A DNA stretch of 64,000 bases, taken from NCBI GenBank assembly GCA_964496205.1, contig CAZBXV010000002.1, positions 16,905-80,904 on the forward strand. The letters are read 5' to 3'. Positions 32,630-40,932 of this stretch are shown here, piece after piece. The translations under genes and the position numbers were made by a program. The stretch's first letter is position 1. The number at the start of each line of letters is the position of its first letter. This stretch comes from CAYLHS01 sp964496205. Lineage in GTDB: Bacteria > Actinomycetota > Acidimicrobiia > Spongiisociales > UBA4744. Below the pieces are notes generated by a model. The model saw nothing but the letters and a program-made list of their open reading frames with translations, made no database searches and had not been told where the DNA came from.

Positions 32630-33703
32630 ATGCGATTCGCGCGCCTCTCGCTCCTCGTGCGAGGATTCGTCGCCAACCGTGATCATCCGGATCTGGTGTC
32701 CCTCGCCCTGGAGACCGACTCCGAGAGATTCGTGTGGCGTGTTCTGCCTCATGCCGCGCGGAGCTTCGCTGCGAGCATCGCCGTCCTCCCGGCCGAGAAG
32801 GCGAAGGCTGCTGCCGTTGCCTACCTCTACTGCCGCATGCTCGACACGTATGAGGATCTGTACCCGGACAACGGGTCGCGTGGACACGCCCTGGAGGTGT
32901 TCGCTTCGAGGTTCGAGTCGGTGACGCCGCCCGAACCCGATCCGATTCCGGCCGGGCTCGCGCGAGATGGCAGGGACCGCCTCCACCTCCTTCTCGTCGA
33001 GCGTTGCAGTTCAGTCGACGATGTCTATCAGACCCTTCCGATCGAGACGCGAAACTCCATCGCTCGTCTCGTGCGGGCGATGGCGGACGGGATGATCTGG
33101 TCGGTGGACTGCTTCGCCCGTCAGGGAGGGGTCCTCCTCAATGGTGAGCAGATGAGTCGCTACTGCCGGAACGTGATCGGCAACCCTGTGCTGTTCACCC
33201 TGGAGTTGATTGGCGGAGGCAGACTTACGCCGGCGACCAGACGTGATGCAGGCGCCGTGGGGGAGATGATCCAGCTTGCCAATATCACGCGAGACGTTGA
33301 GAAGGACCTGGCGAGAGGCATCGGATACCACCCGGCACTCGAGCCGTTTCTCCGCAACGGTGGCGATGCAACGGTGATGAACGAGACGGTGCAGCGTGTA
33401 CGGGTCGAGCTGACGGCGAGGGCTATGCGTCTCGTGCCGTCGTACCTGAGGTTGGTGGCAGCGTTCGAGGGCATGGTCGCCGTGCGCACCGCGGCCGTGC
33501 TCATGCTTGGCTTCACCGAGCTGCACTACCGGGGCTGCGTGGCCGGGTCCGGCCGCACCCCTTGGCCAGGGCCCGATTCTCCGTTGGGAGTGGTCCTGCG
33601 AGCGATTCCCTCGCTCGTGTCTGCCCGCTGGGCAAGACGCAGACTTGGTCGAGTCGAGGCGAACTTCCTCAGGGCGGCGACGAGTCTCGGCTCAGTCGGA
33701 TAG
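32630..33703 (+). CDS. Squalene/phytoene synthase-family protein
   Basis: 357 residues. Both prenyl-diphosphate binding motifs of head-to-head synthases are visible: MLDTYEDLYPD (D-x-x-E-D) and LANITRDVEKDLARG (N-x-x-R-D-x-x-x-D). QMSRYCRNVIGNPVLFTLEL is the usual middle segment. It should condense two prenyl diphosphates to a C30 or C40 product. No desaturase or cyclase is in the window, so the product is open. ATG 32630 is chosen (TACCTT 8 bases upstream); TTG 32624 is the alternative. Divergent from the MMPL gene. Confidence 0.88.
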   Translation: MRFARLSLLVRGFVANRDHPDLVSLALETDSERFVWRVLPHAARSFAASIAVLPAEKAKAAAVAYLYCRMLDTYEDLYPDNGSRGHALEVFASRFESVTPPEPDPIPAGLARDGRDRLHLLLVERCSSVDDVYQTLPIETRNSIARLVRAMADGMIWSVDCFARQGGVLLNGEQMSRYCRNVIGNPVLFTLELIGGGRLTPATRRDAGAVGEMIQLANITRDVEKDLARGIGYHPALEPFLRNGGDATVMNETVQRVRVELTARAMRLVPSYLRLVAAFEGMVAVRTAAVLMLGFTELHYRGCVAGSGRTPWPGPDSPLGVVLRAIPSLVSARWARRRLGRVEANFLRAATSLGSVG

Positions 33704-33749
33704 CCGCCTCCCGCGACGCTCGGATCGAGAAGGTGGAGGGTCGAGAAGC

Positions 33750-33755
33750 TACCGT
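33750..33755 (+). promoter_or_regulatory. Putative leaderless -10 box (TACCGT)
   Basis: Plus-strand TACCGT, 6 bases before ATG 33762 of the alcohol dehydrogenase. It decides the start against a longer frame from 33507. Confidence 0.5.
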
Positions 33756-33761
33756 TGGTCC

Positions 33762-34817
33762 ATGCGGGGCCTGACCCTCGACGATGTCAAAACCGTTGTC
33801 TTCCGTGATGATCTGCCGGAGCCCGTTCTCGAGACGGGCACGGATGTGATCGTCCGCGTCACGAGGGCGGGCCTCTGCGGCTCCGATCTTCACCCCTACC
33901 TGGGCAGAGAAACCGTTCGGTTTGGAGTGATCCCTGGTCACGAGGCCGTCGGGACCGTGACCGCCGTCGGCACCGCCGTCGAACGCTTCCAGGAAGGTGA
34001 GCGGGTGATCGTCCCGTTCACGACGAGCTGTGGACGTTGCGATGCGTGCCTTCGAGGGTTGAGCGCCAGGTGTGAACAAGGGGAGCTGTTCGGGTATGGG
34101 AGTCCCGACGGGACATCGACCCTTCAGGGATGCCAAGCGGAGTATGTGCGTGTCCCGATGGCCGACGGGACGCTTGTGCGGGTTCCTGATGGCCTGTCCG
34201 ACGAGACTGCTTTGTTGCTCTCGGACAACTTCCCGACAGGCTGGCACGCCGCAAGACGCGCCTACGCGAGACCCGGTCGTCCGCTGGCCGTGGTCGGTCT
34301 CGGGGCCGTCGGATTGACGGCTGTGTTTTCGGCATTGGCGATGGGGGCGGGGCCGATCCTGGCGATCGACCCGGTGGAGGATCGGAGAGAGCGGGCCCAT
34401 CAACTTGGTGCCAGGACTGCGCACCCGGCCGAAGCGGACGACCTGGCAGTTGTCATGACCGAATCCGGGTTCCCGTCCGTGGTTGACGCGACGGGTGCGC
34501 TTCCGGGCCAAGGACTTGCGTTCCGGCTCCTGCAAACGGGTGGAACGCTTTCGGTCATCGCTGTGCCTACTTTCGATCGCTTCGCGTTCTCACCCGTCAA
34601 CGCCTATGACAAGAACGTGACGGTTGTCACCGGCAGGGCACCGGTTCGATCGATCCTCGAACGCATCCTGCCCCACATCGACAGACTGGCGATTCCGGCG
34701 GATGTGATTGTTTCACACCCATCGGTCCCGATCGAAGATGGCCCCGACGCGTATCGAAGGTTCGCCGCGAGGGAACAGGGCATCGTCAAGGTGGCGTTCA
34801 CATTCGATGCGCCCTAG
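33762..34817 (+). CDS. Zinc-dependent medium-chain alcohol dehydrogenase
   Basis: 351 residues. Catalytic zinc site RAGLCGSDLHPYLG and GVIPGHEAVGTV; structural zinc site CGRCDACLRGLSARC; Rossmann motif VVGLGAVGLTAVFSA. This is the MDR superfamily, resembling threonine/sorbitol-type dehydrogenases; substrate unknown. The leaderless box at 33750 supports ATG 33762. It lies 58 bases after the squalene/phytoene synthase-like gene but has its own promoter. Confidence 0.93.
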   Translation: MRGLTLDDVKTVVFRDDLPEPVLETGTDVIVRVTRAGLCGSDLHPYLGRETVRFGVIPGHEAVGTVTAVGTAVERFQEGERVIVPFTTSCGRCDACLRGLSARCEQGELFGYGSPDGTSTLQGCQAEYVRVPMADGTLVRVPDGLSDETALLLSDNFPTGWHAARRAYARPGRPLAVVGLGAVGLTAVFSALAMGAGPILAIDPVEDRRERAHQLGARTAHPAEADDLAVVMTESGFPSVVDATGALPGQGLAFRLLQTGGTLSVIAVPTFDRFAFSPVNAYDKNVTVVTGRAPVRSILERILPHIDRLAIPADVIVSHPSVPIEDGPDAYRRFAAREQGIVKVAFTFDAP

Positions 34818-34933
34818 CCCTGTCCCCACGTTTGCCGCATCCAGGACGGCCAGATGACACCGCTTGTCCTCGTTGTTGCACCGGACACCCTTCGCTCGAC
34901 CTGCACATCACCAACGCCGCCGGACAGCGCGCC

Positions 34934-36727
34934 CTAGCGTCTCGGGACCGTTCGTTTCCTGACGCGAATCGACGTCGGCGTCACCTCGACCAGTTCGTCA
35001 TCGGCGATCCACTCGATGGCACGCTCCAGTGTCATCGTTCGGGGAGGTTTCAGGTTGATCGCTTCGTCGGCGGCGTGGGTACGGATGTTGGTGAGTTGCT
35101 TCGGTTTCGCCGGGTTGCACGGCATATCGGCGGTGCGAGAGTTCTCACCGATGACCATGCCCGCGTAGACCTGCTCTCCGGGACCGATGAAGAGAGTGCC
35201 CCGTTTCTGAAGGTTGTCGAGGGCGTATCCGGTGGAGGTCCCTGCACGGTCGGAGACCATCGCACCGCCCTGTCGACTCGGGAGTTCGCCTGCCCAGGGC
35301 ATCCAGCCCGAATGGCGCTGGTGGACGAGTGCAGTGCCTCTTGTTGCCGTCATGAGCAGCGATCGGAGTCCGATCAGTCCACGTGCGGGTGCTGTGACTG
35401 TGACGATCGTCCTACCCGATTCACCCGGTTCGAGGCCTGCGATCTGGCCTTTCCGCGGTGCGACCGCTTGGGTGACCGTTCCTACGTGATCGTTGGGCAC
35501 GTCGATGGTCGCTTCCTCGACAGGTTCGCATTGCACTCCGTCGATGTCACGAGTGACCACCTCCGGTCTACTCACCTGGAGTTCGAAGCCCTCTCTACGC
35601 ATGGCCTCGATCAACACAGCGAGCTGGAGCTCTCCACGGCCGGCCACCTCGATGACCTCCGGAGTGGGCGTGTCGCCGATCTTGATCGACACGTTGCCGA
35701 GTACTTCTCGTTCGAGTCGGTCCCGAATCTGACGCGAGGTGACGAAGCGCCCTTCGGTGCCTGCAAGCGGCGAAGTATTGACTCCGAACGTCATCTTCAG
35801 CACCGGCTCGTCAACGGTCAGGCGTGGAAGCGGTTGTGGGTCGGTCGTGTCGGCCAGTGTGTCTCCGATTTCCACCTCCGGGAATCCCGAGATCACGAAC
35901 AGGTCACCTGCGACTCGCTCGGACACCTCGATGCGGCCCAGACCCTCGAACCCCATGAGCTGAGTGAGTCGTCGAACCAGGACGCTCCCGTCCGCCCGGC
36001 ATAGGGCTACCTGGTCGCCGCTGCGGAGCGAGCCCTGAGCCACCCGGCCGATCGCGAGCCTCCCCAGATAGTCGGACGCGTCGAGATTCGTCACGAGCGC
36101 TTGGAGCGGCGCCAACGGATCCCCGGATGCCGCCGGAATGGTCGCGACGATCGCGTCGAGGAGGGGCGACAGGTCGGCGTCGTCGGCGGGCATTCCGATT
36201 CCCGCCATCGCCAGCCCCTTGCGCGCAATGGCAGAGATGATCGGGAACTCGATGTGGTCTTCGGAGGCGCCCAGGTCGAAGAACAGCTCGTACACATCGT
36301 CGACGACCTGATCGATTCTCGCGTCGGTTCTGTCGACCTTGTTGACGACTACAACTGCGGGGAGGTGCCGATCCAGCGCCTTCGACAAGACGTAGCGGGT
36401 TTGTGGCATCGGGCCCTCAGCGGCATCCACCAAAAGGAGAACACCGTCGACGAGGGCCAAGGCTCGTTCCACCTCTCCTCCGAAGTCCGCGTGTCCAGGG
36501 GTGTCGACGAGGTTGATGCGAATCCCCTTCCACTCGACCGACGCGGCCTTGGCGAAGATCGTGATGCCACGTTCTCGCTCCTGGTCGTTGGAATCGAGGA
36601 CCCGGTCGACCCGGATGTGATGAGGGGAGAACACGCCGGTGGCAGACAGCAGCGCATCGACCAAGGTCGTCTTGCCATGGTCGACGTGCGCGATCAGTGC
36701 GACGTTGCGGAATGGAGTGCCCGACAT
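34934..36727 (-). CDS. typA: Ribosome-associated GTPase TypA/BipA
   Basis: 597 residues. G1 AHVDHGKTTLVDALL, switch region ERERGITIFAKAAS, G3 DTPGHADFGGEVERAL, G4 VVNKVDR; then EF-Tu-like domain 2, and the TypA C-terminus with GRGELQLAVLIEAMRREGFE, GLRSLLMTATRGTALVHQRH and LERAIEWIADDELVEVTP. A translational GTPase that acts on the 50S subunit, important at stress or low temperature. ATG 36727 (MSGTPFRNVALIAHVDHG) is the family start, with TACCAT 9 bases upstream. Confidence 0.96.
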   Translation of the reverse strand: MSGTPFRNVALIAHVDHGKTTLVDALLSATGVFSPHHIRVDRVLDSNDQERERGITIFAKAASVEWKGIRINLVDTPGHADFGGEVERALALVDGVLLLVDAAEGPMPQTRYVLSKALDRHLPAVVVVNKVDRTDARIDQVVDDVYELFFDLGASEDHIEFPIISAIARKGLAMAGIGMPADDADLSPLLDAIVATIPAASGDPLAPLQALVTNLDASDYLGRLAIGRVAQGSLRSGDQVALCRADGSVLVRRLTQLMGFEGLGRIEVSERVAGDLFVISGFPEVEIGDTLADTTDPQPLPRLTVDEPVLKMTFGVNTSPLAGTEGRFVTSRQIRDRLEREVLGNVSIKIGDTPTPEVIEVAGRGELQLAVLIEAMRREGFELQVSRPEVVTRDIDGVQCEPVEEATIDVPNDHVGTVTQAVAPRKGQIAGLEPGESGRTIVTVTAPARGLIGLRSLLMTATRGTALVHQRHSGWMPWAGELPSRQGGAMVSDRAGTSTGYALDNLQKRGTLFIGPGEQVYAGMVIGENSRTADMPCNPAKPKQLTNIRTHAADEAINLKPPRTMTLERAIEWIADDELVEVTPTSIRVRKRTVPRR

Positions 36728-36736
36728 GAGCGCCGG

Positions 36737-36742
36737 ATGGTA
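36737..36742 (-). promoter_or_regulatory. Putative -10 box (TACCAT)
   Basis: Minus-strand TACCAT, 9 bases before ATG 36727 of typA. The spacing is the longest of the series, so the call is weaker. Confidence 0.35.
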
Positions 36743-36788
36743 ACGCGAGAATGGGTGTGGCGAGTCGAAGAATGGAGGGAGGGTCGTA

Positions 36789-38030
36789 GTGGCTGAAGTG
36801 GTGAAGGTCAGACTGTACGGATACCGGTGGGTGGTTCTCGGGGTGTTCTCGCTTCTGAACGCCCTTGTACAGATGAACTGGATCACGTTCGCCGCGGTGA
36901 CCGGCGACGCCGCTTCTTACTACAGGGTGTCCGAACTCCAGATTGGTCTGTTGTCGATGGTGTTCATGATCGTGTTCATCATCTTCTCGATTCCCGCTTC
37001 CTACGTGATCGACACCTACGGGGTGCGGCTCGGTGTGGGGATCGGAGCGGTTCTCACCGGTGTGTTCGCAATCACAAGGGGTGTATGGGCGTCGAGCTAC
37101 ACGATCGTGCTGGTGTCCCAGATCGGTCTCGCCGTCGGCCAGCCGTTCGTGATGAACGCGATCACGAAGGTTGGCGCCCGGTGGTTTCCGGTCACCGAGC
37201 GGGCAACCGCCGCGGCAGCGCCGTCGCTGGCCCAGTTCATTGGCATCATCGTTGCGATGGCAGCGACACCGTTCCTGGTCGAGAACCTTCAGATGTCGGG
37301 AACGCTCATGTGGTACGGAATCGCATCGGCGATCGGCGCGATTGCCTCGCTTGTGTTCATCAAAGAGCGCCCCGCTACACCGCCGAGCACGGTCGATCAG
37401 GACGAACGGTTCAAGGTGTTCGAAGGGCTGCGTCACATCTTGCGCCAGAGGGACATGCTGATCCTCCTGTTGTTGTTCTTCGTCGGACTCGGGATGTTCA
37501 ACGCGATCTCCACGTGGATCGAGCAGATCGTCAGCCCCCGCGGGTTCGGCCCCGAGGAGGCAGGCATCATTGGAGCGGTGATGGTTGTCGGTGGGATTCT
37601 GGGGGCGGGTATCTTGCCGGTGCTGTCAGACCGATCACGGCGCCGCAAGCCGTTCCTGGTGATCGCGGTCGCCGGCATGGCGCCCGGCCTCGTCGGACTG
37701 GCGTTCGCCGATACGCTTCCGCTGCTGTTGATCTCGAGTTTCGTGTTCGGGTTCTTCATGATGAGCGCCTACCCGCTCGGCTTCCAGTACTCCGCCGAGA
37801 TCAGCTACCCGGCTCCCGAGTCGACCTCCCAGGGGGTCATCCTGATGGCAGGTCAGGTCTCGGGGATCTTGTTCATTCTCGGCATGGACGCGTTCAAGTC
37901 GTCGGCAACGGGGTCCATGGCCGGATCGATGATGGTGTTCATCGCATTGACGGCGATCGTGATCGCGCTGACCGCCTTCCTCGACGAATCGACGATGGTC
38001 CGCGCGGAGAGCGAGCGTGTGACCGTCTGA
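36789..38030 (+). CDS. MFS transporter (FLVCR-like)
   Basis: 413 residues, twelve helices. The beginning YRWVVLGVFSLLNALVQMNW and the TFAAVTGDAASYYRVSELQI segment match the FLVCR/DIRC2-type branch of the MFS, whose animal members carry haem or choline. The bacterial substrate is unknown. The start is GTG 36789 with GGAGGGAGGG upstream. It is divergent from typA and ends at a hairpin shared with the convergent P450 gene. Confidence 0.9.
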   Translation: MAEVVKVRLYGYRWVVLGVFSLLNALVQMNWITFAAVTGDAASYYRVSELQIGLLSMVFMIVFIIFSIPASYVIDTYGVRLGVGIGAVLTGVFAITRGVWASSYTIVLVSQIGLAVGQPFVMNAITKVGARWFPVTERATAAAAPSLAQFIGIIVAMAATPFLVENLQMSGTLMWYGIASAIGAIASLVFIKERPATPPSTVDQDERFKVFEGLRHILRQRDMLILLLLFFVGLGMFNAISTWIEQIVSPRGFGPEEAGIIGAVMVVGGILGAGILPVLSDRSRRRKPFLVIAVAGMAPGLVGLAFADTLPLLLISSFVFGFFMMSAYPLGFQYSAEISYPAPESTSQGVILMAGQVSGILFILGMDAFKSSATGSMAGSMMVFIALTAIVIALTAFLDESTMVRAESERVTV

Positions 38031-38034
38031 ACTG

Positions 38035-38085
38035 CGAACCCTGGGCTCAGGGACTCGGTTTCCGCTCCTGCGAGCCCTGGGTTCG
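38035..38085. terminator. Hairpin of the GAACCCAGGG family, copy 1, between convergent genes
   Basis: Arms cgaaccctgggctc (38035-38048) and gagccctgggttcg (38072-38085) pair except for the central base. It lies 5 bases after the MFS stop and 10 before the P450 stop, so it probably ends both transcripts. Related hairpins are at 39366 and 42465. Confidence 0.65.
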
Positions 38086-38094
38086 GGAGATGCT

Positions 38095-39324
38095 CTATCC
38101 CGGCGTCACTGTGAGTGGCAGACGGTTGACACCGCGGAAGATCAAGCTGGGGGTTCGTTCGAGGTTCTCCTCCGCCAACGCGACCGAACCGATCCGGCGC
38201 GCGAAGTGAGAGAACGCGACGTCCAACTCCACCTTTGCGAGCGGCGCGCCGACACAGAAGTGGATGCCACCACCAAACGACACGTGCGGGTTGGGTGTGC
38301 GACCCAGGTCGAGCCGCTCAGGGTCCGCGAATACCGTCTCGTCGTGGTTGGCCGACCCGAACAGAAGTCCGACCTTGGTGCCTTTGCGCAGGTGTGCACC
38401 ATTCCAGTCGAGGTCCTCCAGCACCCATCGTTCGAACATTTGGAGCGGGGTGTCGTGACGTAGCAGTTCGTCGACGGTGGTCGACATCAGATCGGGGTCG
38501 GAGCGCAGCCGTTGATACTGCTGTGGGTTGCGGGCGAGGGCGAGGAGCCCGTTGCCGATTGCTTGGACGGTCGCCTCGTGACCGGCGTTGAGGGCGAGGA
38601 TGCTCGTCGCAACGACTTCATCGTCGGTCAGGTGATCCCCGTCAACCTCGGCCTCCACCAGGGCGGTCACCAGGTCCTCGGATGAGCGTTGCCGCCGTTG
38701 TGTGATCATGTCTCGCACGTACTCGACGAATTGGGTGGTCGCCTCCTCGGCCAGCATGCCTTCCTCGTCGGTGCATGCCTGGTCGTAGAGGCGGACGATT
38801 CGATGGGACCAGTCGACGAGGAGCGGCTGGTCGACTGCCGGAACGCCCATCAGCTCGGCGATCATTGCCAATGGGATGGGTTCGGCGTAGTCGGCGACTG
38901 CGTCCATGCTGCCCCGCTCCAGGGCCGCGTCCAGAAGCCGTGTCGCCGCTTCGTCCAGGCGCGGCCGGTAGCTTTCGGAGGCTCGCCGGTTGAACGCGGA
39001 CTGGACAAGCCTTCGAAGTCGTGTGTGATCGGGAGGCTCGAAGTCGATGAACGACTCGCGGATGAATCGGGTCCACATCGGATACCGGGTCGGGTAGATC
39101 CGGTCGAACGCCTGAGGGTCGATGTCGGACTTCGGAACCGCATGCCGGACATCCCTGCCGAAGCGTCGGTCCCGAAGCATGGCGGCGATGTCTGCGTGGC
39201 GGGTGAAGAACGTCAGTCCCCAACGCTCATCGAAGAACACAGGTGACTCGGAGCGAAGGCGGGCAAACGTCGGGTAGGGATTGTCGATGAACTCGGGGGC
39301 GTAGGAATCGAACATCGGTTCCAT
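38095..39324 (-). CDS. Cytochrome P450
   Basis: 409 residues, a soluble bacterial class I-type P450. I-helix ALNAGHEATVQAIGNG with the acid/threonine pair region, ExxR-like segment VDELLRHDTPLQMFERWV, and the haem loop FGGGIHFCVGAPLAKVELD with the Cys thiolate. It needs a ferredoxin and reductase; none is adjacent. The start ATG 39324 (MEPMFDSYAPEFIDNPYP) gives the normal N-terminus. Upstream lies hairpin copy 2, shared with the divergent dehydratase gene. Substrate unknown. Confidence 0.94.
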   Translation of the reverse strand: MEPMFDSYAPEFIDNPYPTFARLRSESPVFFDERWGLTFFTRHADIAAMLRDRRFGRDVRHAVPKSDIDPQAFDRIYPTRYPMWTRFIRESFIDFEPPDHTRLRRLVQSAFNRRASESYRPRLDEAATRLLDAALERGSMDAVADYAEPIPLAMIAELMGVPAVDQPLLVDWSHRIVRLYDQACTDEEGMLAEEATTQFVEYVRDMITQRRQRSSEDLVTALVEAEVDGDHLTDDEVVATSILALNAGHEATVQAIGNGLLALARNPQQYQRLRSDPDLMSTTVDELLRHDTPLQMFERWVLEDLDWNGAHLRKGTKVGLLFGSANHDETVFADPERLDLGRTPNPHVSFGGGIHFCVGAPLAKVELDVAFSHFARRIGSVALAEENLERTPSLIFRGVNRLPLTVTPG

Positions 39325-39365
39325 TGCACCACATCCCGTGGGGCTAGACCTTCGGCAATCCCGCC

Positions 39366-39412
39366 AACCCAGGGCTGTCGGCGGTGTTTTTCTCGTTCAG
39401 GAACCCTGGGTT
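39366..39412. repeat. Hairpin of the GAACCCAGGG family, copy 2, between divergent genes
   Basis: Arms aacccaggg (39366-39374) and ccctgggtt (39404-39412) pair perfectly across a 29-base loop containing a T-run. Unlike the other copies it lies between two divergent starts, so a simple terminator role does not fit. Confidence 0.55.
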
Positions 39413-39416
39413 CGGG

Positions 39417-40199
39417 ATGAAGGGGTTGATCCCCTGCGAAGATGGGGCTGTGCTCGCTGCCACCCTGACCTTCACCCAGGCCCAGTTCGACGAGTTCGCT
39501 CGTCTGAGCGGTGACGACAATCCAATCCACGTAGATCCGGACTTCGCCGCCGGAACCCGCTTCGGGCGAACCGTCGCTCACGGCATGTTCCTGTTCTCGG
39601 TGACATGGGCCGAGCTGCGCCGAACCGCCGGCTTCCGGCCCATCTATCAGGAGTTCCTGTTCAACGGTCCGACGTTCGCTGGCGAGGAGATGACGCTTCA
39701 CCTGACGCCTGTCGACGGGGGATTCGCGGAGCAGCTGATCAACCCGAACGGGGAGGTGATCACGAGCGGCCTCTCCCTGCAATCCGAGCCTTCCCAACCC
39801 GATCCCGCGCTGGTCGACCCGAATGCCACATTCAAGGGACTTCGGATCGGAATGCAGGCGTCCAGAACTCGAACCTTCACGGCCGCCGACGTGGACGACT
39901 ATCGGCGTCTCGTCGAAGATCCGAACGAATACGGCGGCGAGGTGCCAGGCCCACTGCTTGGCGGGTTCGTCTCTGCGCTGCTCGGGGTCGATCTTCCTGG
40001 TCCCGGCTCGAACTGGCTGAAGCAGCGCTACACGTTCCTGCGGCCGGTCGGCGTCGACACGCCGATTCGGGCGACGGTGACAATCGTTCGGCTCCGGCCC
40101 GAAAAGGAGCTGGTCAACCTGTCGACGGATGTCTCTGTGGAGGGAGGGGCAGCCGTCCGAGGGGAGTCGCTGGTGCTCGTCAGGGATGTCGCTGGTTGA
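39417..40199 (+). CDS. Double-hotdog MaoC-like dehydratase
   Basis: About 260 residues in two hotdog halves. The first has the hydratase motif FARLSGDDNPIHVDPDFAAG followed by FGRTVAHGMFLFS, with the catalytic Asp/His region intact. The second half (residues 130-260, TFTAADVDDYRRLVEDPNEY) lacks it. It probably hydrates enoyl-CoA thioesters. ATG 39417 (MKGLIPCEDGAVLAATLTFT) is preferred; GTG 39450 is possible. Its end overlaps the convergent enoyl-CoA hydratase by 20 bases. Confidence 0.88.
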   Translation: MKGLIPCEDGAVLAATLTFTQAQFDEFARLSGDDNPIHVDPDFAAGTRFGRTVAHGMFLFSVTWAELRRTAGFRPIYQEFLFNGPTFAGEEMTLHLTPVDGGFAEQLINPNGEVITSGLSLQSEPSQPDPALVDPNATFKGLRIGMQASRTRTFTAADVDDYRRLVEDPNEYGGEVPGPLLGGFVSALLGVDLPGPGSNWLKQRYTFLRPVGVDTPIRATVTIVRLRPEKELVNLSTDVSVEGGAAVRGESLVLVRDVAG

Positions 40200-40932
40200 G
40201 GAAGGCGTCGATGCCGGCGATCGACTCGTCGGTGACGACCTGTTCCACGAAGAGCCGTCGTTCGTTTTCCAGCCCTCTCGCGACAAGGTCGAGGTCGACG
40301 TTGAGGCTTCGCTTCACCGCTCTGGTCTTGCGACGCGCCATTTCCATCGCGGTCGACCGGGCACCTGCCACCGCGTCGTAGACGACCTCGTCCACGAGAC
40401 CCCAATCGTGCGCCTGGCTCGCAGTGATCGTCGTGTTGTGAAGCAGCAGCGAAGCAACGCGCGCCCGTCCGATACGGTCGGGGAGGAGCGCCGACCATCC
40501 TCCGTCTGGGGAGAAGCCCACGACCGAATACCAGGGCGTGAAGGACGCTGTCGACGCAGCGACCACGAGGTCCGCGGCCATCACGAGTCCCATAGATCCG
40601 CCCGTCACCACACTGTGCACGGCAGCGACGATGGGCTGGTCGATTCGCATCATCGTCAGCATCGCCTCGTTGAGGAGGCCAACGATCTCGTGTGCGTAGT
40701 CGGCGAGCCGATCCCGGTGGGCATCGAACCCTGCAACGTCCCCGCCTGTCGAAAACGATCGACCATTTGCCGTCAGAACGATCGCTTTGACCTCAGGCAC
40801 GGCCGACACGTGCTGAAACTGCCCGATGAGGGCCGACAGCAATTCCGGGACGAGCGCGTTGTGCCGCTCCGCACGGTTGAGCGTGATGGTCCCGAGCGGC
40901 GGTTCCAGTTTCGACAGGACCAGGTCGGTCAT
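40180..40932 (-). CDS. Enoyl-CoA hydratase/isomerase family protein
   Basis: 250 residues of the crotonase fold. The oxyanion-hole strands are seen in VLTANGRSFSTGGDVAGFD and AAVHSVVTGGSMGLVMAADL, followed by ASTASFTPWYSVVGFSPDGG. The Glu pair typical of true hydratases is not obvious, so isomerase or another crotonase activity is possible. Its ATG overlaps the acyl-CoA synthetase stop (ATGA, 40929-40932), so both act in one pathway of acyl-CoA activation and turnover. Confidence 0.9.
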   Translation of the reverse strand: MTDLVLSKLEPPLGTITLNRAERHNALVPELLSALIGQFQHVSAVPEVKAIVLTANGRSFSTGGDVAGFDAHRDRLADYAHEIVGLLNEAMLTMMRIDQPIVAAVHSVVTGGSMGLVMAADLVVAASTASFTPWYSVVGFSPDGGWSALLPDRIGRARVASLLLHNTTITASQAHDWGLVDEVVYDAVAGARSTAMEMARRKTRAVKRSLNVDLDLVARGLENERRLFVEQVVTDESIAGIDAFLNQRHP

